64,000 nucleotides of DNA from Neisseria arctica (GCF_022870905.1 NZ_CP091510.1:2108001-2172000), one strand, 5' to 3'; shown: positions 19,763 to 30,136, counted from the stretch's first letter. Notes: generated by a model not told the origin, from the letters alone. Numbers and translations are program-made.

Positions 19763-21535
19763 CTAACGAACCCATCCTGTTTCTAACATCAAGCTCATTG
19801 CACTGTAATATTTAGGTAAATTTTCCGGTATATGCAAATTATTACGGTAAATAACCCTATGTTGTCTACTGTACCAATTGGGTACCAAAATATATTGATG
19901 ACGAATAACCCTATCAAGAGCCTTTGCGGCCGCCGTTAACTCTTCCCGGCTAGTAAAGCCGGTAAACTTCGGCAGCAAAGCCTCAATAGCCGGATCACAC
20001 ACACCTGCCCAATTGCGGCTGCCCGGTGTTTTGGCTGCCTCACAACTAAAGTAATTAAATTGTTCGTTGCCCGGACTCTCACTATTAGAATAGACCACAA
20101 TCGTCATATCGTAATCAAAATCATCCAATCTTTTTTGATAAACAGCCGAATCAACTACACGCACATTCAAACGTATACCAATTTTTGCCAAGTCCCGCTG
20201 CCACTTAGCAGTGATACGCTCATATGTTTTACTGGGCGTCAGAAACTCGATAACCAAAGGGTTGCCCGCATCATCCACCAACACACCATTAAGGTAACGG
20301 TAACCCGCCTTATTCAATAAAGCACGGGCCTTTAGTAAGTTAGGACGAACACCCAATACAGGGTCGGCTACAGGCGGCTGCGGTACATCTTCCTCAAATA
20401 CGGTTGCGGGTAGTTTGCCGCGTATTTCGTCAAGCAAAGCAAGCTCCCTACCCTGCGGCCTACCGTCCGCCGCCATTACGCTATTGGTAAACAAACTATT
20501 GCTTCGCTGATAGAGACCGTAAAAAAGACGTGTATTGATACTTTCAAAATCAAAACTCTCTACCAATGCCTGCCTTACCAAAAGATTATCAAACGGCTTT
20601 CGGCGTTGATTCATGACAAAACCCTGCATTCCGGCAGTATTATTATGTATCCACTCATATTTCTGAAGATGACGTTTGGCCAACAGATTTTCAGGATAGG
20701 TACGAGCCCAATTCCTAGCCACAGTTTCCTGCACAAAGTCATAACGTCCGCCTTTGATGCCTTCAATACGCACACTGTCATCACGGTAATAACGCAAACG
20801 CACAGTATCAAAATTAAACATACCTTTGCGTGTTGGCAAATCTTTGGCCCAATAATCGGCATCACGCCTGAACTCACTCATACGACCGGCATCCGTACGG
20901 GCCAGGCGGTAAGGCCCCGAACCGATCGGCACAGTATTCGGTGCTGCGGCCAATCCTTTCGGATAGCTTTTATGAGAAAATACCGGCAATTCGCCCAATA
21001 TCATATGCAGCTCGGCATTGCGCCGCTTAAAACGGAAAACTACCGTGCGCAGTGCAGGCGTTTCAACAGAAGCCACATCCGCCCAATAAAATTTATATAT
21101 CGGCACGGCAGCCTTGTCACGGGTAAGCGTATTAAAAGAAAATGCTACATCTTTAGCTAATACATGGTCGCCGTTATGAAAACGGGCTTTAGGATTGATT
21201 TTGAAAGTAACCGAAAGGCCGTCTGAAGCCAGACGCATATCCTCTGCCAACAAACCATACATTGCAAACGGCTCGTCATAACTTTTTACCATCAGCTGAT
21301 CCAACGTCAGCATAGCCACCCCGGCTTCCCTATCTCCTTTTAAAGCAAAAGGATTCAAGGTATCGAACCCACCAGGCATCGGCAAGGTCAGCGCACCTCC
21401 CTTAGGTGCCGCAGGGTTAACATATGCAAAATGGCGGAAACCTTCCGGATACGCCGCAGGCTCTCCCAAACCTACACCGTTTAAGGCATGGGCGACAACA
21501 GGCCAAAGCAACAATAAAGCGCAAAATTTTTTCAT
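19763..21535 (-). CDS. Peptide-binding periplasmic protein, YejA-like (SBP family 5)
   Basis: A 590-residue extracellular solute-binding protein. The ATG at 21535 starts a clear signal peptide (MKKFCALLLLWPVVAHA, cut before LNG). Then comes FRHFAYVNPAAPKGG and FDTLNPFALKG, typical of the YejA branch of the peptide/nickel-binding family, and SFNTL, SGPYRLAR and WIHNNTAGMQGFVMNQ further on. Known YejA proteins feed oligopeptides or microcin C to a YejBEF ABC transporter. No permease or ATPase gene is adjacent, so it either works with a transporter elsewhere or has another job. An uptake sequence sits just upstream of the start. Confidence 0.88.
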   Translation of the reverse strand: MKKFCALLLLWPVVAHALNGVGLGEPAAYPEGFRHFAYVNPAAPKGGALTLPMPGGFDTLNPFALKGDREAGVAMLTLDQLMVKSYDEPFAMYGLLAEDMRLASDGLSVTFKINPKARFHNGDHVLAKDVAFSFNTLTRDKAAVPIYKFYWADVASVETPALRTVVFRFKRRNAELHMILGELPVFSHKSYPKGLAAAPNTVPIGSGPYRLARTDAGRMSEFRRDADYWAKDLPTRKGMFNFDTVRLRYYRDDSVRIEGIKGGRYDFVQETVARNWARTYPENLLAKRHLQKYEWIHNNTAGMQGFVMNQRRKPFDNLLVRQALVESFDFESINTRLFYGLYQRSNSLFTNSVMAADGRPQGRELALLDEIRGKLPATVFEEDVPQPPVADPVLGVRPNLLKARALLNKAGYRYLNGVLVDDAGNPLVIEFLTPSKTYERITAKWQRDLAKIGIRLNVRVVDSAVYQKRLDDFDYDMTIVVYSNSESPGNEQFNYFSCEAAKTPGSRNWAGVCDPAIEALLPKFTGFTSREELTAAAKALDRVIRHQYILVPNWYSRQHRVIYRNNLHIPENLPKYYSAMSLMLETGWVR

Positions 21536-21730
21536 ACTCACACCACCGTCTTCAGACGGCCTTATTGTAACCACAATACCTTTGATATGCGCACACTTCC
21601 TATACCTTTCGCTTTCAACCTACCTTCGCCAACCTTACGTTCGAAATGTACAAAACAAATAGTACTGCTGTTACAAGAAGGCCCCGCATCGGTGAAAAAC
21701 TTTTGTTTTCTATACTGAAACCGCGGCTTT

Positions 21731-21739
21731 TGCTATAAT
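21731..21739 (+). promoter_or_regulatory. Extended -10 promoter of fabI
   Basis: TGCTATAAT, an extended -10 element, lies 46 nt before the fabI ATG; no good -35 box is visible. The ribosome site CTAAGGA follows at 21771-21777. Confidence 0.65.
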
Positions 21740-21784
21740 GCCGCGTTTAACGTAATAGCAAAACCACTATCTAAGGACAAAAAC

Positions 21785-22576
21785 ATGGGCTTTTTGCAAG
21801 GTAAAAAAATCCTGATTACCGGCATGATCTCTGAGCGTTCCATTGCCTACGGCATTGCCAAAGCATGCTACGACCAAGGCGCAGAGCTTGCCTTTACTTA
21901 CGTTGTAGACAAACTCGAAGAGCGCGTGCGCAAACTGGCAGCAGAGCTGGGTTCTGAGCTGGTATTCCGTTGCGACGTACAAAGCGATGAAGAAATCGCC
22001 CAAACCTTCACCGATTTAGCCAAAGTATGGGACGGCCTCGACGGCTTGGTACACTCTATCGGCTTTGCTCCGCGCGAGGCACTCAACGGCGATTTTCTCG
22101 ACAGCATCAGCCGTGAAGCATTCAATATCGCCCACGAAGTATCCGCCTACAGTCTGCCCGCTTTAGCTAAAGCCGCACGCCCGATGATGCAAGGCCGAAA
22201 CGGTTCGATTGTGGCCCTCTCCTATTTGGGCGCCGTTCGTGCTATTCCGAACTACAACGTTATGGGCATGGCAAAAGCCAGCCTAGAAGCAGGCATCCGC
22301 TTTACCGCTGCCTGTTTGGGTAAAGAAGGCATCCGCTGCAACGGTATTTCTGCCGGCCCGATCAAAACACTGGCAGCATCCGGCATTGCCGACTTTAGCA
22401 AACTGCTGGCTCATGTTGCCTCTCATAATCCGCTCGGCCGAAATGTTACCATCGAAGAGGTCGGCAATACGGCTGCCTTCCTGTTATCGGATCTTTCTTC
22501 CGGCATTACCGGCGAAATCACCTATGTAGACGGCGGCTACAGCATCAATGCGCTGAACGACGACGATACCGAATAA
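21785..22576 (+). CDS. fabI: Enoyl-[acyl-carrier-protein] reductase FabI
   Basis: FabI carries out the last reduction of each fatty acid elongation cycle in type II synthesis, using NADH, and is the triclosan target. The 263-residue SDR-fold protein starts [20 protein letters not shown], the FabI-type nucleotide loop. It has [12 protein letters not shown], the catalytic pattern Y-(6)-K within [18 protein letters not shown], and [13 protein letters not shown]. It stands alone with its own promoter. Confidence 0.97.
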   Translation: MGFLQGKKILITGMISERSIAYGIAKACYDQGAELAFTYVVDKLEERVRKLAAELGSELVFRCDVQSDEEIAQTFTDLAKVWDGLDGLVHSIGFAPREALNGDFLDSISREAFNIAHEVSAYSLPALAKAARPMMQGRNGSIVALSYLGAVRAIPNYNVMGMAKASLEAGIRFTAACLGKEGIRCNGISAGPIKTLAASGIADFSKLLAHVASHNPLGRNVTIEEVGNTAAFLLSDLSSGITGEITYVDGGYSINALNDDDTE

Positions 22577-22864
22577 TCCTTTCTATCAACGGAAAATCTT
22601 CGCAATACCATAAAGGCCGTCTGAACAATATTTTGCAAAGTGCAACTTTTTTGCATCATAGTATTTTCAGACGGCTGATTTTTATGCCCGAGCGGAACAA
22701 AATAATGTTTTATGCATCAAACATACAAATTTTAACCCACTGTTTACAGTAAAACCGTTAAGATGAGAACTGAAAGATAGTTACAGTCGGCATCTACACG
22801 CCGCACTGAAAAGCTTTTACCTAATTAAAATCCAAGATTATTTTATTCAATGTGAGGAAATACC
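22577..22864. other. Intergenic region fabI-mscL
   Basis: Holds two uptake sequences in opposite orientation (22614-22624 and 22667-22677) about 40 nt apart, a weak hairpin that may end fabI transcription. GAGGAA at 22853-22858 is the mscL ribosome site. No ORF recognised. Confidence 0.5.
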
Positions 22865-23299
22865 ATGTCTTTAAAACAAGAATTTAAAGAATTCATTATG
22901 CGCGGTAACGTTATCGACTTGGCAGTCGGTATGGTTATCGGTACCGCTTTCAGCGGCATCGTAAAATCATTAGTAGACGATGTTATTATGCCCCCGATCG
23001 GCTTACTTTTGGGCGGCGTAGACTTTTCCAACCTGTTCGTTACGCTGAAAGACGGTGCCAATGCACCCGAAGCCGGCTATGCAACTCTAGAAGCCGCCAA
23101 AGCCGCCGGCGCGGTAACTATGAATATCGGCTTGTTCATCAATACCATCATCAGCTTCCTGATTGTTGCCGCAGCCATCTTCATGGTTATTAAAGCCATC
23201 AACAAAATGAAAAAACCTGCTGTTGTGGAAGAAGCTCCGGCTGAACCAAGCGAAGATATCGTTCTGTTGCGCGAAATCCGCGACTCTCTGAAAAAATAA
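22865..23299 (+). CDS. mscL: Large-conductance mechanosensitive channel MscL
   Basis: MscL is a homopentameric inner-membrane channel that opens under hypo-osmotic shock. The 144-residue protein has the N-terminal helix [20 protein letters not shown], pore helix TM1 ([23 protein letters not shown]), a periplasmic loop, TM2 ([24 protein letters not shown]), and the charged C-terminal helix [11 protein letters not shown]. Complete and of usual size. Confidence 0.97.
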   Translation: MSLKQEFKEFIMRGNVIDLAVGMVIGTAFSGIVKSLVDDVIMPPIGLLLGGVDFSNLFVTLKDGANAPEAGYATLEAAKAAGAVTMNIGLFINTIISFLIVAAAIFMVIKAINKMKKPAVVEEAPAEPSEDIVLLREIRDSLKK

Positions 23300-23320
23300 T
23301 TCTTTTCAGCGACTATAATC

Positions 23321-23356
23321 AAACCGCTTGGTTAAACCCAAGCGGTTTTTTATTTT
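23321..23356 (+). terminator. Terminator of mscL
   Basis: An 11-bp stem (AAACCGCTTGG with CCAAGCGGTTT), 6-nt loop, followed by TTTTATTTTT. It is a textbook intrinsic terminator without uptake sequence. Confidence 0.93.
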
Positions 23357-23505
23357 TGCAGGCTTCGTTTGATATCCCAATCAGCCCCAAAATCAGCAAT
23401 AACAACTACATAACCTGGAACCCAATTTTTCTCAGGTTCAAAGCTAGAATCTTTCCCTTTCCATAAAAACAAACCGTTGGGGCTAATTACCTTCGTAATC
23501 ACTTT
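23350..23505 (-). pseudogene. Orphan C-terminal coding fragment, unknown family
   Basis: Minus-strand frame of about 51 codons ending at TAA 23350-23352, preceded in frame by a stop at 23506-23508. It reads VITKVISPNGLFLWKGKDSS, then FEPEKNWVPGYVVVIADFG and ADWDIKRSLQK. The composition and the dense pattern of Trp, Gly, Pro and hydrophobic strands look like real protein, but there is no ATG and too little for a family call. A remnant of a lost gene is the simplest reading; a GTG-started small protein is possible. Confidence 0.4.
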
Positions 23506-23533
23506 TTAAACGGAAGCAATACAACTATAAAGA

Positions 23534-23559
23534 AAACGCCCCGAAATAAAGGGGCGTTT
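23534..23559 (-). terminator. Terminator of carB
   Basis: A 9-bp stem (AAACGCCCC with GGGGCGTTT) and 8-nt loop, 28 nt past the carB stop on the minus strand. On that strand the stem ends in TTT and a short T-rich stretch. Confidence 0.75.
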
Positions 23560-23586
23560 ATATCCTTAAATATGCTTAAATATAAA

Positions 23587-26500
23587 TTATTTCTTCAGAC
23601 GGCCATGTAATTCCTGCACACTATATACACCCAGTGTATTCAGGCTTTTCACCCCTTCGCTCATCGCCTCACCGCCCGCCACGGTAGTATATTGGGGAAC
23701 ACGCGCTGTCAGCGCAGTGCGACGGATACTATGGCTGTCAGCTACCGATTGCGCATCACTGCCTACGGTATTCACTACCAAAGCGATTTCACCGTTTTTA
23801 ATCGCATCGACAATGTGTGGACGGCCTTCCAATACTTTGTTCACCACCTGCACAGTGATACCGTGCTCGGCCAGATAAGCAGCAGTACCGCGGGTGGCGC
23901 ATACGCCGTAACCCAAAGCTTGGAAGTTTTTCGCTGTTTTGACGATATACGGTTTATCTTCGTCGCGCACGGCCAAAAATACCTTACCAGTGGCGGGCAT
24001 ACGCTCGCCCGCCCCCAATTGGGATTTCAAATAGGCTTCGCCAAAGGTCGCCCCCACACCCATGACCTCACCGGTAGAGCGCATTTCCGGCCCTAAAATG
24101 GTATCGACACCGGGGAATTTGATAAATGGGAATACGGCTTCTTTAACGGCATAAAAATCAGGAATGACTTCTTTTTCCACGCCTTGTTCTTTCAAGCTGA
24201 TACCTGCCATAGCACGCGCTCCAACTTTAGCCAAGGGAACTGAAGTGGCTTTCGATACGAATGGTACGGTACGCGAAGCACGCGGATTCACTTCTAATAC
24301 AAATACCACACCGTCTTGCACCGCAAACTGCACATTCATCAACCCGACCACATTGAGAGCCTCGGCCATAGCTTTGGTTTGACGGCGGATTTCGTCTTGA
24401 ATTTCTTGGGACAGCGAATACGGCGGCAGCGAACAGCCCGAATCGCCCGAATGGATACCCGCCTGCTCAACGTGCTGCATAATTCCACCAATTACAACTT
24501 CTTGGCCGTCTGAAACGCAGTCCACATCCACTTCAATCGCATTATTCAAGAAAAAGTCTAACAATACCGGACTATCCTCCGACACCTGCACAGCCTCACG
24601 CATATAGGTTTTCAGCTGCTCTTGCGAATGCACTACTTGCATAGCGCGACCGCCCAATACGTAAGACGGGCGTACCACCAGCGGATAGCCGATTTCTTCG
24701 GCCAACACCAATGCTTCTTCTTCATTATGGGCAATACGGTTAGGCGGTTGGCGCAAACCCAAATCGTTCAATACTTTTTGGAAGCGCTCGCGGTCTTCGG
24801 CGGCATCAATACTGTCGGCCGACGTACCGATAATATTCACACCGTTTTCGACCAAAGCATTGGCCAGTTTCAGCGGGGTTTGGCCGCCGTAATGCACGAT
24901 TACGCCCCACGGGTTTTCTTTTTTAACGATTTCCAATACGTCTTCCAAGGTCAACGGTTCGAAATAAAGACGGTCTGAAGTATCGAAATCGGTGGATACG
25001 GTTTCGGGGTTACAGTTCACCATAATGGTTTCAAAACCCGACTCGCGCAAAGCCAGTGCCGCATGCACGCAGCAATAATCGAACTCGATACCCTGGCCGA
25101 TACGGTTGGGGCCGCCGCCGAGAATCATCACCTTCCGTTTTTCAGACGGCCTCGCTTCGCATTCTTCCTCATAGGTAGAATACAGATATGCCGTATCCGA
25201 TTGGAATTCTGCCGCGCAGGTATCCACGCGCTTATATACCGGATGCAGGTTCAAACCATAGCGGTGCTCGCGTACTTCTTTCTCGCTCACGCCCAACAAT
25301 TGTGCCAAACGCTTGTCGGCAAAGCCTTTACGTTTCAGACGGCGTAAGACGGCATAATCCAAATCTTGCAGGCTACCCGAAGCCACTTTTTGCTCTTCGG
25401 CTACAATGTCTTCGATTTGCGCTAAAAACCATGGATCAATAGCACAAATTTCATGGATTTCTTCTTTGCTGAAACCAACACGGAACGCATCGGCTACATA
25501 CAAGATACGCTCGGGGCCGGGGTTAGCCAGCTCGCGGCGGATTTCAGCTTTGTCTTCGGTTTTCGGGTTAAAGCCGCACAAGCCGGTTTCCAAACCACGC
25601 AAGGCTTTCTGCATGGACTCCTGCAAGGTACGCCCCATTGCCATCACCTCGCCCACCGATTTCATTTGCGTAGTCAGGCGATCGTCGGCGGCAGGGAATT
25701 TTTCAAAGGCAAAACGTGGGATTTTGGTTACCACATAATCAATGCTCGGCTCAAACGATGCCGGCGTACGTCCGCCAGTGATGTCGTTACGCAACTCATC
25801 CAGCGTAAAACCTACCGCCAATTTAGCCGCCACCTTCGCAATTGGGAAGCCCGTGGCTTTGGAAGCCAACGCGGAAGAACGGCTCACGCGCGGATTCATC
25901 TCAATCACAATCATTTCACCATTAGCCGGATTCACCGCAAACTGTACGTTCGAACCGCCGGTATCCACACCGATTTCACGCAATACTGCCAAAGATGCAT
26001 TACGCATGATTTGGTATTCTTTGTCGGTCAGCGTTTGTGCAGGCGCAACGGTGATGCTGTCGCCGGTATGTACGCCCATCGGGTCAAAGTTTTCAATCGA
26101 ACAGATGATGATGCAGTTGTCGTTTTTGTCGCGCACCACCTCCATTTCATATTCTTTCCAACCCAAAACCGATTGCTCAATCAGCAATTCATGGGTAGGC
26201 GACGCATCGAAACCGCGTTCGCAAATTGCCAAAAACTCATCGCGGTTATAGGCAATACCACCACCTGAACCACCCATGGTGAAAGACGGACGGATCAGCG
26301 TAGGAAAACCCACCTGCTCTTGCGCCGCCAACGCTTCATTCATGGTGTGGCAGACAAAAGATTTCGGGCAAGACAGGCCGATTTTTTCCATAGCTTCTTT
26401 AAAACGGCCACGGTCTTCCGCTTTATCAATCGCGTCTTCCGTTGCACCGATCAGCTCAACATTGTATTTGGCCAATACACCGTTACGCGCCAAATCTAAC

Positions 26501-26796
26501 GCGCAATTGAGCGCAGTCTGTCCACCCATAGTCGGCAGTACCGCATCAGGACGTTCTTTCGCAATGATTTTTTCAACGGTTTGCCACATAATCGGCTCGA
26601 TGTAAGTAACATCGGCCATATCGGGGTCGGTCATAATTGTGGCGGGGTTGGAATTGACGAGAATGACTTTGTAGCCCTCCTCGCGCAAAGCCTTGCACGC
26701 TTGCGCACCGGAATAGTCGAATTCACAGGCCTGGCCAATCACGATGGGGCCGGCGCCGATAATGAGGATGGATTTTAGGTCGGTTCTTTTTGGCAT
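23587..26796 (-). CDS. carB: Carbamoyl-phosphate synthase large subunit
   Basis: CarB makes carbamoyl phosphate from bicarbonate, ammonia supplied by CarA, and two ATP, for arginine and pyrimidine synthesis. The 1069-residue protein shows the expected duplication: two ATP-grasp halves beginning [20 protein letters not shown] and [19 protein letters not shown], with matching metal sites [20 protein letters not shown] and [21 protein letters not shown]-terminal MGS-like regulatory domain starts near residue 935. It is separated from carA by about 2 kb holding two foreign-looking genes; the preceding gene ends only 22 nt before its ATG. Confidence 0.98.
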   Translation of the reverse strand: MPKRTDLKSILIIGAGPIVIGQACEFDYSGAQACKALREEGYKVILVNSNPATIMTDPDMADVTYIEPIMWQTVEKIIAKERPDAVLPTMGGQTALNCALDLARNGVLAKYNVELIGATEDAIDKAEDRGRFKEAMEKIGLSCPKSFVCHTMNEALAAQEQVGFPTLIRPSFTMGGSGGGIAYNRDEFLAICERGFDASPTHELLIEQSVLGWKEYEMEVVRDKNDNCIIICSIENFDPMGVHTGDSITVAPAQTLTDKEYQIMRNASLAVLREIGVDTGGSNVQFAVNPANGEMIVIEMNPRVSRSSALASKATGFPIAKVAAKLAVGFTLDELRNDITGGRTPASFEPSIDYVVTKIPRFAFEKFPAADDRLTTQMKSVGEVMAMGRTLQESMQKALRGLETGLCGFNPKTEDKAEIRRELANPGPERILYVADAFRVGFSKEEIHEICAIDPWFLAQIEDIVAEEQKVASGSLQDLDYAVLRRLKRKGFADKRLAQLLGVSEKEVREHRYGLNLHPVYKRVDTCAAEFQSDTAYLYSTYEEECEARPSEKRKVMILGGGPNRIGQGIEFDYCCVHAALALRESGFETIMVNCNPETVSTDFDTSDRLYFEPLTLEDVLEIVKKENPWGVIVHYGGQTPLKLANALVENGVNIIGTSADSIDAAEDRERFQKVLNDLGLRQPPNRIAHNEEEALVLAEEIGYPLVVRPSYVLGGRAMQVVHSQEQLKTYMREAVQVSEDSPVLLDFFLNNAIEVDVDCVSDGQEVVIGGIMQHVEQAGIHSGDSGCSLPPYSLSQEIQDEIRRQTKAMAEALNVVGLMNVQFAVQDGVVFVLEVNPRASRTVPFVSKATSVPLAKVGARAMAGISLKEQGVEKEVIPDFYAVKEAVFPFIKFPGVDTILGPEMRSTGEVMGVGATFGEAYLKSQLGAGERMPATGKVFLAVRDEDKPYIVKTAKNFQALGYGVCATRGTAAYLAEHGITVQVVNKVLEGRPHIVDAIKNGEIALVVNTVGSDAQSVADSHSIRRTALTARVPQYTTVAGGEAMSEGVKSLNTLGVYSVQELHGRLKK

Positions 26797-26818
26797 GTTT
26801 ACTTCTCTTTAACTAGGA

Positions 26819-27586
26819 TTAATTTCTTTCACGGAATGCATCTATTTCGTAAACATATACAGGGACATCTTTTTCATCTGGTGTGATGGTATCAATCATT
26901 TTGCGAGCTTTTTCTATCCCAATATCATTTTTATTTCTTATGTTTAGAGTTATACCTTTTGGTAATAAAACTTCTTTTTCATGCCCCATCTTAGTTCCTT
27001 TTATTCTATAGATAAATGCGGGAATATTATTACTTGTTATAGTAATAACCCATAAACCAATTTCTCCACTATCATATGCTTTCCCGCGCCACGTACATTC
27101 ACGCAAAGCAACTTGAGGGCAGAAAGTAGTAGATAAAGGTTTTTCCAATAACATAGTATCATTTTGATTAAGCCATTTCCCCCCATGGAATAAAACTTGT
27201 CCTAGTGGCAGGTGGAAATTTATCCTATTAATACATGCATTTACTTCTTCTAGCTGTTCCTCTGATACTGGATAAGATTGTTGATAGTCTGTAAAACATT
27301 TTGGTGTTCTTGATGGCATATGATTTTGCCATTTTTTAAATTCGCTACTTTTTTCTAGAAAGTTAGCAATATGATTTTCTAAATCATGATCAACTTTTTT
27401 ATTAGATATATATAATGCTGCCTCCAATGGAGAAGTTATTTCTTCAGTTAATTGATCTCTAATATTAGATATAAGTACACTATTTCTATTTAATCTAAAG
27501 TGCTCAAATATTTCATCATGAGTTGCTAGTCGATTTTCCCAAACTTCATAAGTATTTCTATAAAAAGGATCAATAACTGAAATCAT
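26819..27586 (-). CDS. Putative ADP-ribosyltransferase-fold protein
   Basis: A 255-residue protein not assignable to a named family with certainty. The ATG at 27586 is preceded by AGGA at a spacing of 8 nt, better than the start 18 codons upstream. The second half resembles R-S-E type ADP-ribosyltransferases: VLFHGG (131-136) where those have a YRG-like motif, PLSTTFCPQVA (150-160) matching the STS strand, and GHEKEVLLPKG (201-211) matching the ARTT loop with ExE (E203, E205). The usual first Arg is replaced by His134. The N-terminal half (1-125) is helical and unrecognised. No signal peptide. The gene is strongly AT-rich compared with carB, 22 nt downstream, suggesting horizontal gain. Confidence 0.6.
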   Translation of the reverse strand: MISVIDPFYRNTYEVWENRLATHDEIFEHFRLNRNSVLISNIRDQLTEEITSPLEAALYISNKKVDHDLENHIANFLEKSSEFKKWQNHMPSRTPKCFTDYQQSYPVSEEQLEEVNACINRINFHLPLGQVLFHGGKWLNQNDTMLLEKPLSTTFCPQVALRECTWRGKAYDSGEIGLWVITITSNNIPAFIYRIKGTKMGHEKEVLLPKGITLNIRNKNDIGIEKARKMIDTITPDEKDVPVYVYEIDAFRERN

Positions 27587-27640
27587 GTTTAATATCCTAA
27601 ATATACAATTACTCAAAATACTTTTCAGCAAGTGTAGCAC

Positions 27641-27911
27641 GGACTTTTGTATCCGACATTTTGCTAATTTGATAATTTGTCAGATTCAAAAATCTAATCC
27701 ACAAATTTTCAAGCAGCCTGAAACCATTAAATATTCTCTCCCCTATGGGAGAATGCAAAATCACTGCTCTATATAAATGTTTGTGTAAACTGTTATGTTT
27801 ACTCTCTCTAGCGTTTTCTCGAATAGAGAACTGGGCTACCACACTAAATCAAAATTACCGTATTTCTAAAATTTCCAGCACATCAAAAATTATTTTTCAG
27901 CCTACCTAAAA
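27641..27911. other. AT-rich spacer with a foreign uptake-sequence variant
   Basis: No convincing gene. It contains AAGCAGCCTGAAA (27711-27723), which resembles the uptake-sequence dialect of Kingella-type Neisseriaceae rather than the GCCGTCTGAA used elsewhere in this window. Short ORFs here have no recognisable content. Confidence 0.5.
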
Positions 27912-28562
27912 TCAAATCACAGCCGTCCACATTCTCACAGCAAAACCAATAAACATCATTCCCACCAATCCCATGCCCCATGCAGAAATCTTGCTATGCT
28001 GCCTGAAAACTTGCACCAATTGGCTGCCTGCCAATATCAATACGCTCAAATAGGTAAAACTCACGATTTGCAAAACGATAGCCAAAATCAAAAAGGTCAG
28101 TGCCGGATACGGATAGACAGGGTCGACAAATTGTACGAAAAACGATAAGAAAAACAGTATTGCCTTCGGGTTGGTCAGGCTCAGCAGTAAAGCACGGCGG
28201 AAAACACTTTGCACGGCAACGGTATTCGGCACGGCAGCCGAAATGTTTTCAGACGGCCTGAAACGCCATTTCTTCGCTGCCGCACGCAATAAATTCCACC
28301 CTATGTAGGCCAAATAGATACCGCCCAACAATTTAATCCCGTGAAACAGAGCAGGATACAACTTCAGTACCGTACCTGCCCCTAATATGGTGGCAAGCAT
28401 CAAAATGATATCGCCCAGTAAAATGGCGGCAACAGCACGGTACGCGGCCTTGATACCTTGCTGTGCAGAGATAGCAAGACAATACATGGAATTGGGGCCG
28501 GGCAAAGTGATAATGGCTATGGTGCCGATCAGATAAGTGCCCACGTCGGTAATACCGTACAT
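27912..28562 (-). CDS. LysE/RhtB-family amino acid exporter, LeuE-like
   Basis: A 216-residue inner-membrane exporter with about six hydrophobic segments. The start at 28562 (MYGITDVGTYLIGTIAIITL) is chosen because the family begins here; the open frame upstream runs through uptake-sequence DNA. The signature LPGPNSMYCLAISAQQGIKA lies at residues 19-38, and SLTNPKAILFFLSFFVQFVD in the middle. The whole length resembles E. coli LeuE, a leucine exporter, so leucine or similar efflux is likely but unproven. Located between carA and carB, same strand. Confidence 0.88.
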   Translation of the reverse strand: MYGITDVGTYLIGTIAIITLPGPNSMYCLAISAQQGIKAAYRAVAAILLGDIILMLATILGAGTVLKLYPALFHGIKLLGGIYLAYIGWNLLRAAAKKWRFRPSENISAAVPNTVAVQSVFRRALLLSLTNPKAILFFLSFFVQFVDPVYPYPALTFLILAIVLQIVSFTYLSVLILAGSQLVQVFRQHSKISAWGMGLVGMMFIGFAVRMWTAVI

Positions 28563-28647
28563 TTTCGCTTCACTTGTTTTCAGACGGCCTCGAAGCCGCT
28601 TTTTTATGCCCGATCTATTTTCGCTACAAAAGTCAGGCGTTAAACGG

Positions 28648-28687
28648 TTTTCAGACGGCATAGGTTAAATGCCATGCCGTCTGAAAA
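28648..28687. terminator. Uptake-sequence inverted repeat after carA
   Basis: A 14-bp stem (TTTTCAGACGGCAT with ATGCCGTCTGAAAA) and 12-nt loop. Its right arm lies 3 nt from the carA stop, so it ends carA transcription and separates it from the exporter gene. Confidence 0.85.
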
Positions 28688-28689
28688 TA

Positions 28690-29820
28690 TCATCCGCGCG
28701 CTGCTTGCATGCTGTCGATAAATTTATCAAACAGGTAGGCTACATCGTGCGGGCCGGGACTGGCTTCGGGGTGACCTTGAAAGCTGAATGCCGCTTGGTC
28801 GGTCAACTCGATACCCTGCACAGTGCCATCAAACAATGAGCGGTGGGTCACGCGCACATTGGCAGGCAGGCTGGTTTCATCTACTTGGAAGCCGTGGTTT
28901 TGGCTTGTAATCATCACGCGACCGCTGTCCAAATCCTGTACGGGATGGTTAGCACCATGATGACCGAAAGGCATCTTGCTGGTTTTGGCTCCGCAAGCCA
29001 AGCCTAAAAGCTGATGCCCTAAGCAAATGCCGAATACGGGCTTTTTCGCCTGCAAAATACTTTGGATGGCGGCAATGGCGTAATCACACGGTTCGGGATC
29101 ACCTGGGCCGTTGGATAAAAACACGCCATCGGGGTTCATATCCAATACAGTTTGCGCAGGCGTTTGCGCAGGCACAACCGTCAAACGACAACCTCGATCA
29201 GCCAGCATACGCAAGATATTGGTTTTAACACCGAAGTCGTAAGCAACAACATGGTAAGGTTGATTGGTGGGCTGTTTGAAACCTTCGCCCAATTTCCATT
29301 CGCCTTCCGTCCATTCGTATTGACTTTGGCAGGTTACTTCTTTAGCCAAATCTTTGCCGACCATACTACCAAATGCAGTGATCAATTCGCTCGCCTTTTC
29401 TTCAGTAGCATCCGCTCCCGTTAGAATAGCACCCGCTTGTGCACCCTTGTCGCGCAAGATACGGGTAAGACGGCGGGTATCAATATCGGCAATCGCAACG
29501 GTTTGGTTACGCACTAAGTAGTCTTGCAGACTTTCCTCGGCACGGAAGTTACTATGCAGCAGCGGAAGATCGCGGATAATCAAACCGGCGGCATAAACAG
29601 CGCGGCTTTCTACGTCTTCTCCGTTGGTGCCGGTATTGCCGATGTGCGGATAAGTCAGAGTAACGATTTGTTTACAGTAAGAAGGATCGGTCAGAATTTC
29701 CTGATAGCCGGTCATGGATGTATTGAAAACCACCTCGCCTGAAGTGGTGCCGTGATAGCCGACAGAGGTGCCGTGAAACACGCTGCCGTCTGCCAAAACG
29801 AGAATTGCGGGCGTTGTCAT
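28690..29820 (-). CDS. carA: Carbamoyl-phosphate synthase small subunit
   Basis: CarA hydrolyses glutamine and passes ammonia to CarB. The ATG at 29820 gives 376 residues starting [20 protein letters not shown]; the frame is open further upstream without homology. The class I glutamine amidotransferase domain has GDPEPC, the nucleophile in [13 protein letters not shown], and the His/Glu pair in [13 protein letters not shown]. It is transcribed with a terminator directly after it, so carA and carB are separate units here. Confidence 0.97.
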   Translation of the reverse strand: MTTPAILVLADGSVFHGTSVGYHGTTSGEVVFNTSMTGYQEILTDPSYCKQIVTLTYPHIGNTGTNGEDVESRAVYAAGLIIRDLPLLHSNFRAEESLQDYLVRNQTVAIADIDTRRLTRILRDKGAQAGAILTGADATEEKASELITAFGSMVGKDLAKEVTCQSQYEWTEGEWKLGEGFKQPTNQPYHVVAYDFGVKTNILRMLADRGCRLTVVPAQTPAQTVLDMNPDGVFLSNGPGDPEPCDYAIAAIQSILQAKKPVFGICLGHQLLGLACGAKTSKMPFGHHGANHPVQDLDSGRVMITSQNHGFQVDETSLPANVRVTHRSLFDGTVQGIELTDQAAFSFQGHPEASPGPHDVAYLFDKFIDSMQAARG

Positions 29821-30136
29821 GATAATTCCTGTTACCTGATTGATAAATGGATTGTATGCTTTATAGCAGCCGCCTGAAATACGGGCGTTTGAAATATAAT
29901 TTGCCGTATCAGCTCGCCCAGTATTAATCTTATTTTTATTCGGCGACAATGATTGTCGACCATTTTTCAGACGGCCTCAAAATACCGGCTAAAAAAAAAC
30001 ACGCCGCACAGCTTGCAAAAACTGTGTTACGTGCTTTTCGAGACATGCGATACATGCCGCAGAAGCAATGTATTTTAAGCGAAAATGATGTTTTCCTCAA
30101 GCACCCAGCCCGATACTGCATGCAAATTTCTAAAAA
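29821..30136. other. Intergenic region carA-pilC
   Basis: About 315 nt with one internal uptake sequence (29966-29978) and a poly-A run of nine. Overlapping short ORFs on both strands show no recognisable protein. The carA promoter should lie here, but no clear -35/-10 pair was found. Confidence 0.4.

Noticed and set aside
25453..26268. 271-codon plus-strand frame inside carB
   Set aside because: Antisense to carB; carB is intact and fully explains the sequence.
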